64,000 nucleotides of DNA, from assembly GCA_016647705.1 (NCBI GenBank), contig CM028335.1, positions 16,327,905 to 16,391,904 of the forward strand, in the 5' to 3' direction. Within the stretch, counting starts at the first letter, position 1; every line of letters begins with the position of its first letter. Under the pieces are notes generated by a model, which had not been told where the DNA came from, searched no databases, and saw nothing but the letters and a program-made list of their open reading frames with translations. The DNA is from Eucommia ulmoides. Its lineage: Eukaryota; Streptophyta; Magnoliopsida; Garryales; Eucommiaceae. Below, piece after piece: positions 54,892-64,000 of this stretch. A program made the position numbers and the translations under genes.

Positions 54892-57208
54892 GAGGACAAT
54901 TGTGAAAGAAAATCACGACATTGCCATCAAGAATTACAATGATAACCAGCAATGGGGTAAAATTACGAGAATATCGTATGAAAAATAACAAAATCAAACT
55001 CCATATTACGAAATTATCATTGCATTCACACTTTTATATATATAACTTATTGGTAGGACTGGGCCGGGTTAAGGTGGATCAGGCTTGGGCCATGAAATAT
55101 GGCCCAGCCTCCAAGACAGGTTGGGGGCATTATAGTAAAGCATGAAATTACTTATCTGGCCCAAACCCAACCCATTATCACTCATACTAAGTAGAAAATC
55201 ACCCCAATATAATGTATACAGTGAATATTAAAATTAATCTTTTTATTTTATTATATAAATATTGTAATTTTTTAAATTAAGATTGTTGTTTTTTTAATCC
55301 ATGTGTTTATGCACGGGTTATACATTAGTAATTAATAAAATATTTTGTATATAATGATATTCTCTTCTCAAATATATAAAGTTAAATATAAATACATATT
55401 TTATATTTATATTATATTTTGATTTAATTTGGACCGTTTTAGAGTTCTTACATTCATCCTGTATTATATTATATGATAGATTTTATTTGGAAAAAATATA
55501 AATATTATGATCTAACCAAAACTTTCCTTTCAAATGGAAAAAAAAATGATTTTAGTTGTGCTTTAGGAAAAAAATATTATGTTGGTAGAAGATAAAAAAT
55601 TCTACCAACATAGTATAGCTTAAGTAGTAAGACCCGTTTGAATTAAAACAATTGAAGAACCTTTGCATGATCAGGGGATTGAGCTTATAAAAAAACATTT
55701 GTTGAGAGTAACCACGCACTTCGAACGAAATTAGTCTCACACCATGTATGGGTGTTGGGACACTCGTGGATATAAAAAAAAAAACTTTCACTCTTTTATT
55801 TTTTATTTTTATTAAAAATTACTATCAAAGTGCAACACAATAATTCTACATGGCGGTGCCGGCCAACACTACGATGACGAAAACGTTATGGTCAGGCGTG
55901 CCAAGTCAGCCGACCATGGTCGGTCCCCCCACCACCACAAACCTACAATGAAAAAAGGGGTTGGGGGAGGAGATCATTAAGATTCAGAATGTGAATGGAA
56001 TTTCATTTTCTAATACTAATTGGTTGTTATCTTCTCTCTCCTATCAAGCACTGAGGTGCGTTTGGCTTACAAATTTGATACATCTTCAAAAAAAAAAAAA
56101 AAAACCTATGTTTACCTTTAAATTATAACTCAAAAATTATTGGTAAAATAAATTTTTACGATTCTCAATCAATTCTTCTTTATCATTTCTACTTTATTTA
56201 AAATTGACTCAAAATTTTAATTACCTTTAAGAATATTATTTTCAAATTTTTAAAGTTTGAGATACGACATTGTAGGGTAACTGTTCTCAAATTTTTGTTT
56301 TTATTCCCAAAAAAATTAGAACAAAAAACAATATGAAAATAATTCTTTTATGTTCCGAGAAATTTGTTCGAAAAGTCAAAGTTCAAAACATAAACATAAT
56401 TTTGTTTCTATTCTAAGTTTCTTGAGAAAAAAAAATATAAATTTCAAAATAAAAACAAACAACAAAGCCTACAGATTTCTGTTAATTTTAAAAAAATTAA
56501 TAAGTTTTCAACCGTTTCCGCGAACAAATATATCATCAAATCTTGGAAAACATTTTTTTGTTAGTTATTCAATGAAATAGTTATAAACATGAAGAGAAAA
56601 AATGAATTTTAATTGCATGTGTTTCTGAATTTAATTACAAAACACACGCAAAATGCATTTTCCTTTTAAAAAAAACGCAGACGGTCTAAAAATGTCTTCC
56701 ACTCGGCAAAAGCCGTAACATGGTCATGGCGCTAACTTCAAGCCAATTGTCATCAGCCACGCGGCCCACATCCATTAGTTTCAATTTGATAGTGCATCCA
56801 CGTATGCATCACATTACTACTCCATCATTTTGTGGTGGTAGAAATTGTAAATAATTTTATAGTAGGAGCAATATAAATATTTTATATATTATTGCACTAA
56901 AATATTATCAATAATACTTCTCTTTATCTATTGGAAAAGTGATTGGATGGTCTAAGAGTAAATCTATCAAAATATCCCCTAATTTTTTGATTGGATTATT
57001 TAATCACGTTAATCATTATTGTTTGATCCCAAATTTAAATCCAAACCAAATGGAGTGATTATAATGTCCACTATAAATCCGAAATGCCATAAAAGTTAGA
57101 ATAATTACCAAAGTAAAATTGAATCACTTCTATATTCTTAAAATACTGATAACTTTTTTTTGATATATTGTTTGTTTAATTTGATTACAAATTTATGATC
57201 AAAGGGTC
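54892..57208. other. AT-rich intergenic region, no gene recognised
   Basis: A small GC-rich inverted pair (GGGCCGGGTT near 55061, AACCCAACCC near 55166) could be another short MITE but ends were not resolved. A GC-rich patch occurs at 55855-55965. Segment 56050-56475 has weak inverted similarity (GCGTTTGG, CAAATTT words). Nothing coding. Confidence 0.3.
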
Positions 57209-57812
57209 ATTAGTTTCGAAACAATATCAATTGTATATTTTGTTATACAATTTAATATTTGTTAAATTTAACACGATAATAAATTTTATGTTGCCTTAAA
57301 CAACATATATCATTTTTTAGCTTATTTTTCATTTAATTACATTTAACATTTTTTTACAATAACAATATAATACATTTTTAAAATATTGAAATAACATGTT
57401 GAATTCCACAAGAATATGAAAAATTATGAAATTTCGGAAGTAGCATGTTGAATTCAATACGTGTGTGAAATATGATGAAAAAATGGTGAAGGCGATATCA
57501 TTGGTTTCAAAGCAATATACATTTGTGTATATATATTTTTTGTATAATTTAATACTTTTTGACTTCAACATGATGACGAATCTCGCATCGAATTCAACAA
57601 CATGCGTCATTGTTTTATCCTTTTTTTTTTTTTTTTAAATTTAATTACATTCAACATTTTTTACAATAACACAATAAATTTACAAAATTTTGTTTAAATA
57701 CTATGTTGAATTCAACACGAAATTGAAAAAAACTATGAAAATTTGGGAATTATCATATTTAATTCAATATGAATGTAAAAACTAATCGAAAGAAATGGTG
57801 AATGTGATGTCA
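57209..57812. repeat. Tandem duplication of an about 300 bp unit
   Basis: Two copies, about 57209-57501 and 57502-57812. Each has TTTCGAAACAATAT or TTTCAAAGCAATAT, then TTACATTTAACATTTTTTAC or TTACATTCAACATTTTTTAC, CATGTTGAATTC, TATGAAA and AAATGGTGAA. The words TGTTGAATTCAACA and TTGAATGTAACATT also recall the minisatellite at 1690-2320. No gene. Confidence 0.65.
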
Positions 57813-58378
57813 TTTTAAAAATCTTATTAAGACTAATCTGAATATATAATTAGATCATAAAAGAAATGTGTAAAATAATAATTATTTTGATTTTATTAAA
57901 ATAATTTTGAATTTGTATTTTTTGAGAAGTTATATATGGAGTAAGTGATTGTAGAAATAAACGTGACCAAATAAACCCAATATATATTTGATAACCTGCT
58001 TAAAAAAAGATTTATTCAGTATTTTTGATTCTTTAATAAGACCTCTGTTAACCGCCCCACATTTATATTTATAGTATAGATTAGATTATAGTATCCATTA
58101 GATTTTTTGAAAAGATAAAGAGAAAAACAGAAAAGAAAAAGTGTTCCATCAATAATGTATCATTATCTTGTGCTACTTATCTTTCTTTTGGAAATCAAGA
58201 GATGGTGGAGGATCCATACATTTTTAAAGCGCAAAAATCTAACATGAAAAGCTCAATACCCCATAATTTTTTTTAAAAAAAATAAAAATATATATATATA
58301 TTACACACAAATATCATGGATAATGAATCTTTTTCATGTAATCTCCGATATAGTTCTCATTTATGTAATCATAATTAT
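57813..58378. other. AT-rich flank, nothing recognised
   Basis: Runs up to the left end of the second Tat element. No gene or repeat unit recognised. Confidence 0.3.
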
Positions 58379-58395
58379 TGATGTCGGAATTTGGT

Positions 58396-59660
58396 CTAAT
58401 CAGCAGTATGGTCCGAACACTCTTGAATCAGGGGTGAGAGGGGTATTGACCCTGTTTCCTCACGTGCCGCAGTCAGGTCGAAGGGCCGATCAGGCCTGAG
58501 ACCGAGCTTGGGTCTTGGTTTCCTTCCTAGCTCCTGGCCATTGTCCGGGATAAGTTCCTCATTGTTACCTGCACAAGGGACGACCGGGTTTTTCCCGGCG
58601 TGTCTCCTCCGGTGGTGTTCAGCATTCCAGAGGTGCCTGCGTGGTGTCCCTTCTTCCGTTTCCAAGTTGTACGTGCCGGGCCGGGCTATGCTAACTACAC
58701 AGTAGGGACCTTCCCAAGTTGGTGCTAGCTTCCTGGCATTTTGCTCCTTAGTGGCTAAGGTGACATTCCTTAGGACAAGGTCCCCAACCTCAAAAGCCTT
58801 AGGCCGGACACGGCGATTATAGTACCGGGTCGTCCTTTGCTGGTAGGCGGCCTGATGGATCTGAGCCCGCTTTTTCTTTTCTTCGAGTAGGTCAAGGTTT
58901 AGAGCCAGGCCGACCTCGATCTCAGCTGGGTTGAATGGGCGGGCCGTGCAGGGAGAGGGTTTTTCGACCTCTATGGGGATTATAGCCTCCGAGTCAAACG
59001 TCATCGCGAAGGGCGTCTCACCGGTCGGGGTCTGGGCCGTTATGTGATAAGCCCACAGCACGGGGTACAAGTCCTCTACTCATACCCTTTGATATGTCCA
59101 ACTTGGTTTTCAGATTTTGCAAGATAGTTCGATTGGTGAGTTCGACCTGTCTGTTGGCCTGAGGGTGGTCGGGGGAACATAATTTTGTCTTCATCCCCAG
59201 CCCGGCACACAGCTCGGCAAATAGGTCGTTATGGAACTACTTTCCATTGTCAGAAACGATAGCCCTTGGTATGCCAAATCTGCAAATCATGCGTTTCCAT
59301 ACAAAGTCTCGAATCCGTTGCTTGGTGATCGTCGCAAGTGGCTCGGCTTTGACCCACTTAGTGAAATAATTGATGGCGACGACCAAAAATTTCCTTTAGC
59401 CGGTCCCCAGTGGGAACGGGCCGAGGAGGTCGATTCCCCACTGGGTGAACAGCCACGGGTTGGACATTGGGACCAACTCTGTCGGCGGGGCGTGAGGGTG
59501 TAAGGCAAATCGCTGGCACTTGTCACACCTTTTCACGAACTCTCCCGCGTCTTCTAGCATCTTCGGCCAGTAGTATCTGTTCAGGAGCAACTTCCGAACT
59601 TGGGACCTGCCCCTCGAGTGATTTCTGCAAATCTCTTCATGTACTTCCCTCATAACGTAG
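58396..59660 (-). pseudogene. Integrase of Tat element 2, fused to LTR sequence
   Basis: The zinc-binding part is intact in 59653-59396: HEEICRNHSRGRSQVRKLLL, YYWPKMLEDAGEFVKRCDKC and FTQWGIDLLGPFPLG. The core continues with stops. The C-terminal frame 59070-58396 is open: MYPVLWAYHITAQTPTGETP, ARKLAPTWEGPYCVVSIARP, then RHLWNAEHHRRR. After that residue the frame runs on into LTR sequence (GKNPVVPCAGNNEEL) because of the deletion, making a chimeric tail. Confidence 0.8.
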
Positions 59661-60037
59661 TCGGCCTCTTCAGATCGGAGACACCTGGAATACGGATAGG
59701 AGAAGGACTTTCGGTAAAGAACCCCATCGATGAGCGCGTACCGCGCTGCCTAGTAATGTATTCTCCGAGAATGGGCCTGATCCGCGGGAAGCGTCTCGTT
59801 GGTGAGGTAGCTCACTAGGGGGTCCATCCAGGTCGGCTCGGAACTCGTGGCACATATCATCGCAGCCTCATCCGAGGAGGCTATGCTCGGTTCGGCGAGG
59901 AATTCAACAGGGACCGTTCTCTTGAGCGTGTATTCGATTGTCGAGGCCAAGTTAGTCAGGGCATCGGTGTGCCTGTTCTCCTCTCGTGGTATTTGCGTGA
60001 CTTTCACCTTCTCGAAGAGCTTCATCAAGTCTTTTAC
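59661..60037 (-). pseudogene. Tat element 2 spacer between second RNase H and integrase
   Basis: Minus-strand frames show KLFEKVKVTQIPREENRHTD, ALTNLASTIEYTLKRTVPVE and WMDPLVSYLTNETLPADQAH, the end of the second RNase H domain and the linker to integrase. The reading continues from 62700 once the inserted LTR is removed. Confidence 0.75.
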
Positions 60038-62699
60038 TGTAAGATCCTAGTTTTTTTTTTTATCGTATTTTAGAATAATTCGAAATTACAGGGGTAGATA
60101 GTGTTATTTATTATTTGATTTAAAATTTTAGAGGTCAATTCGCAATTTTAAAACATTAAAATTTGAAATGGGACTTAAATAATTTCAAACTTTTAATTGA
60201 AGGGAGGTTAATGTAATTTGAATATAATTAATATATATATATAAAAGAGTGTCGGTGGCGAAACTCTTATATGTATATATATACGCGTGTAATCAAATGG
60301 AGCGACGGAAGAGACACTTGGCAAATTCTATATATATGTATATATACACACTCATGCACACACACGCGAGAGAAAGAGGGGAGCAAAACAGAAAACCAAA
60401 GAGAGAGAAAACTCGCCGGCGGCGAGAAATTCAAAATCGGAAACTTAAACGCAACATGTGTGTGCGTCGTTTTTTCGTAGCGATAATCGTGAGTATGTGT
60501 AGGTGGCCGGCCATCGCATATAAGGGTGAGGTGTTGCCATTCGTCGGTGGATGTGTGATTGCTCGGTCAGAGAGGTGTGTCGGTGTGGTCACTCGCTTCG
60601 GCGGTGGGTTAGAGAGAGAAAGAGGGAGATTGGTCGGAGGAGTGGTCGATCACTGTGGTTTGGGGAGTGTCGTTCACCGTCATCATTGATGGGTTGTGGG
60701 TGTGTGTTCCGTTCGGGTTAAGTAGGCGAACGTGTGTGTGGCGTGTCGGTGCTGCTCGGCTGAGTTGAAACAGAAGCAGAAACAGAGAAATGAGAGAGTG
60801 GTGGGTCACCGGTAGTGAGGGCCGGTGGAGGTGCCGGCTGCTGAACTAGAAACACAGACGAAAAACAGAAGAAGAAAAAGGAAAAGAAAGAGAAAATAGT
60901 GGCCGTCGCCGGCGGTGCAGGCCGGCGGAAGAGAGATGGAGGTTCGGTGAAGCTGGCGTAGACCAGAAAACGAAGAAGAAATAGGAAGAAAAGAAGAAAA
61001 AGAAAAAACAAATGGGGAAAATTCCACAAACCACCCCAACAAAAATTAAAAATCCAATTTTGCGACCGACGGAAAAGTCGAAAGAGGTAAAATTCCTATC
61101 ACTTTTAATATATGCATTTAATTGTGTTTAAATTGTCTCGTGAGTGATTATAAAACTAATCTCTAGCACCGAAATGTCGAAATGATGATAATAAATATTG
61201 AGACCATTCGCATGAATGAATTCGATATCGTAAACGGTAACGGAACCATACTCGTTAAATAGTAATATAGAATTCAATGAATAGAAAATTACGAAAATTA
61301 GGGCCTGTATTTAATGGTTAGGTTATTTTTACATAAAATATTAATTTAGGGCTTGTCACGAATAGGTTCCGGATTTCCAGAGGATCAGTAGCAGAGAGTC
61401 GGTGGAACTTTTGGAAACGGATATTCAGGTGAGTGTACTGTCTTCTTGCCAACCTATTTTTCTATGTATATATATAATGAAATATGTGATTACTTAAACT
61501 GTATGAATTTATAAATGATATGGACCAAGCAGGATTTGGGTGAGTTGGTAAACTGAATTTTCGAAAGATTTCGATGGTTTTCGAAATGAAGTTGAAAATG
61601 ATTTTTTGTTGGATTTGGTGAAACCAGACGGTGTTTTTAAAAGAGGATAGAAAAAATCTGTTTTTCTATAAATGCCTGGTTTTCTAAAAAAAATAAAGGG
61701 TGAAAAAGTAATTTTGATAAAATCAGACGTTTTCTTTAAAAGAAAGTGTGGAATATGATTTTTGGATTTAAAAGTTGCTTTTGAGGAAAAGAGATAGATG
61801 TGGTGATTTGACGATGTTGAGTAGACGTTATTTATTGAGTTGTGATTCGATGATGCTGTATTTGTTTTGACGATGCCATGGTATTTATCTATTTCGGTAG
61901 AGTGTGGTTATCCGCTTCAGCGAAGTGATGTTATCCACTACGGCAGAGTGATGTTTATCTGCTTCAGCAGAGTGATGTTAGACGTTTACATTGCGCAGTG
62001 ATTATCCGCTTCGGCGGAGTGATGGGTGTTCGTAGGAAGGCATATCCTACGGATGGTACGGTACAGTTGCAAACTCCCGATCGTGAGGTTAAAACGATCA
62101 CTAGGGCTGGCCAGTGTATGTATTTGAGGTGTGTGTTTGAGATGTGTGCTGGAGATGTGATGTTTTACGTATATTGGTTGATTTGATATTTATTATCATG
62201 GTGATTAGTATGATTTTTATATTAGTTGGATTTGAATGAGACTTAATTATGTTGCTTTATTTTTTCTGCTCATATACTGGGGATTTTACGAGTTAGGTGG
62301 TATTTATAAATTTACGCTTGATCTATTTAGATATTGTAAAATGAATTATTATTTTAAAAATATTTTTACTAAGAAGGCAGTACACTCGCAGGTAAAATAG
62401 CTAGGAGTTGGTCGATCCCTTATTGGCGCTAGATAGAGTTATGCGGTTCACGCAAATAAGTCATTTGAGGAAAATTTTGGAGACGAGATATCAGAAATGA
62501 AATCTAAGTGAGGTTCAGGGGATTTGTTTGATTGTATTTATATTCGGGACGGTATATCCCTATAAGATGAGACTATTATATGTGTTGTATAGATTTATAA
62601 TTTTGTTATTGACGTATTGAGGTTGGCTAGTCAGTTGGGCAGTGTCATGTCTACGTCACGCCAGCCTCACATGATGGGTGTCCGGTGTGGGGTGTGACA
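60038..62699 (+). mobile_element. Solo LTR (gypsy type), TSD TTTAC
   Basis: It starts TGTAAGATCCTAG and ends GTGTGGGGTGTGACA. TTTAC stands on both sides (60033-60037 and 62700-62704), and the surrounding Tat coding sequence is continuous without it. At 2662 bp it has no gag or pol, so it is a solo LTR. A TATA box (TATATATAAAAGAG, 60232-60248) is followed by a GC-rich leader region (60390-61080), which fixes plus orientation. A 23-27 bp repeat around TTATCCGCTTCAGCGAAGTG occurs four or five times at 61886-62024. Long LTRs with a GGTGTGACA end are known from Tekay-type chromoviruses; that assignment is tentative. ORFs inside it are low-complexity. Confidence 0.85.
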
Positions 62700-64000
62700 T
62701 TTACCCTCTCCAAATAAGCCATCATGCTCGGGTCTTTTGCAAGGTAATCACCGTTGACTTGATTGACCATGAGCTGAAAATCGCACATTACCAAGAGGGA
62801 TCTTACGTTAAATTCCCGAGCTAACCTGAGCCTGACTAACAACGCTTCGTGCTCGGCCTCCTTATTTGTAGCTTGGAATCCAAGCCTGAGGGCGTATTCA
62901 ATTTCTTCTTTATTTGGGGCTACCAAGACCATTTCAGCACTTGAGCCACTTTGATTTAAAGATCCGTCGGTGAAAAGCTGCCACGAATCAAGGTTGAGGT
63001 CGCCTTGGGCCCCGACCAACTCGGATGAAGTCCCTACCTACCCCGGGGTTCTGGACGTATGCTTGGACTCACCTAGGTAAGGAACGGTCTCCTCCTCGGG
63101 GAAGGTCAGCTCAGCTATGAAGTCAATGATGACATGTCCTTTGATTGCCGTCCTGGAGCGATATTCGATATGGAATTGGCCCAACTCCAGGCTATACTTC
63201 ATCAACCTCCCCGAGATGTCAGGGGAGTGGAGGATCTGCCTCAACGGCTGGTCCGTCAACACCACAATTGTGTGAGCTTGAAAGTATTGGTGTAGCTTCC
63301 TCGAGGCGATCAGGAAGACATAGGCCAATTTTTCGAATTTCGTGTACTGTGTTTCTACATCGATTAGGACACGACTTGAGTAGGAGATCGGGCTCTGAAC
63401 ATTGGCGTCCTCCCTGACCAGGGTGGTACTGACAGCTGTCGGGGAGACTGCGATGTAAAGAAGTAGATCTTCGCCCTTCTGGGGCGTAGTGAGCAGGGGA
63501 GCCAATGAGAGGTATCTTTTCAGCTTTTCGAAGGCGCGGTCATACTCGTCGTTCTATTTGAATGTCTTGTTCCCGTGGAGAATTTTAAAAAACGGGAGAA
63601 ATTTTTCGGACGATCTAGAGATGAACCGATTTAGGGCGGCTAGCCGACCTATCAACATCTGGACCTCCTTCTTAGTCCGAAGAGGGGCCATGCTGAGCAC
63701 CGTGTCGATCTGGTCAAGGTTCGTGTCGATACCGGGCTGGGAAACCATAAATCCTAGGAATTTACCAGCGGACACGCCGAAAATACAGTTGTTTGGATTC
63801 AGCTTCATACGGTGAGCTCGGATCTTATCGAAGCAGGCCTGGGGTTGGTCGAGGTGATCTTCAGCCTAGCTACTTTTCACGAGCATATCATCGATGTACA
63901 CCTCCATCGTGTTCCCGATTTCTTCCTTGAACATTTTATTGACAAGCCTCTAGTAGGTCACTTCGGCATTGCGGAGGCCAAACGACATAACTTTGTAACA
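62700..64000 (-). pseudogene. Reverse transcriptase and both RNase H domains of Tat element 2
   Basis: 63019-62700 is the second RNase H (LNLDSWQLFTDGSLNQSGSS, NKEAEHEALLVRLRLA, CDFQLMVNQVNGDYL). 63505-63038 is the first RNase H with LLLYIAVSPTAVSTTLV and LELGQFHIEYRSRTAIKGHV. 63808-63554 is the end of RT (LNPNNCIFGVSAGKFLGFMV, TKKEVQMLIGRLAALNRFIS). The YIDD box is at about 63890. These frames are longer and cleaner than in the 32.8-44 kb copy, with fewer stops visible. Confidence 0.85.

Larger units (their letters stand above)
58379..64000 (-). mobile_element. Second Tat-type gypsy element, deleted and interrupted, runs off the window
   Basis: Same family as 32800-43975 and same orientation. 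From the left: a partial 3' LTR (58379 to about 58611, starting TGATGTCGGAATTTGG), joined directly to the integrase C-terminus. Then come integrase, a 2.66 kb foreign solo LTR (60038-62699), the second RNase H domain, the first RNase H and reverse transcriptase up to the window edge. Compared with the complete element, the rest of the LTR, the polypurine tract, the antisense ORF and the tandem repeat are missing (about 4.3 kb). The junction lies at GGTG, present at both corresponding places in the complete copy. The 5' half is beyond 64000. Confidence 0.88.

Noticed and set aside
60249..61042. ORFs on both strands in the 60.2-61.0 kb interval
   Set aside because: They lie inside the solo LTR leader region, are rich in Phe/Ser or Arg/Gly and have no domain.
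1..64000. CRISPR arrays, bacterial operons, phage or organelle inserts
   Set aside because: No regular spacer-repeat arrays, no ribosome-binding-site patterned operons and no recognisable plastid or mitochondrial gene were seen; all signals are plant nuclear.

Overview
The window is nuclear DNA from a flowering plant, very probably a eudicot. The support is intron-split genes with GT..AG junctions, a MYB-CC transcription factor of the MYR1/MYR2 type, and many plant transposon families. The species cannot be told. Gene density is low: one complete host gene, one first exon, and mostly transposons and their remains.

Layout. 1-1.3 kb: first exon of a plastid-targeted protein (minus strand), whose intron carries a TRIM element. 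1.7-3.6 kb: a minisatellite, a LINE RNase H relic and a gypsy LTR fragment. 3.6-8.0 kb: a decayed MULE transposase gene split by a 2.1 kb solo LTR with perfect target-site duplications (TSDs). 9.7-11.6 kb: the MYR1-like gene, six coding exons. 13.5-19.2 kb: a LINE 3' end, a SINE with an 11 bp TSD, a tandem TRIM array and several MITEs. 19.5-22.8 kb: a region studded with the near-palindrome GTGAAYATTCAC. 24.09-29.34 kb: a structurally complete but coding-dead Ty1/copia element with 159 bp LTRs. 29.75-31.4 kb: a LINE relic and a Harbinger-type MITE. 32.80-43.98 kb: a structurally complete Ty3/gypsy element of Tat type (minus strand) with a second RNase H and, on the opposite strand, a TATA-preceded coiled-coil ORF. 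44.44-46.13 kb: a Mutator-like element with a perfect 9 bp TSD carrying gene-like sequence (Pack-MULE candidate). 47.4-48.0 and 54.3-54.9 kb: MITEs. 49.5-50.6 kb: a second GTGAACATTCAC cluster, next to a 2.08 kb long inverted repeat (50.65-52.73 kb). 58.4-64 kb: a second, internally deleted Tat element, itself interrupted by a 2.66 kb solo LTR with a perfect TSD.

How the pieces relate. The elements are nested, so relative ages can be read: MULE before copia-type solo LTR, and Tat element 2 before the 60.0-62.7 kb solo LTR. Both solo LTRs imply LTR-LTR recombination after insertion. None of the retroelement polyproteins is open, and many stops fall at conserved codons. The features most worth a second look are the antisense ORF of the Tat element with its own promoter-like sequence, the 2.08 kb inverted repeat with nested CGGCGTT hairpins, the two dispersed-palindrome regions, and the Pack-MULE.
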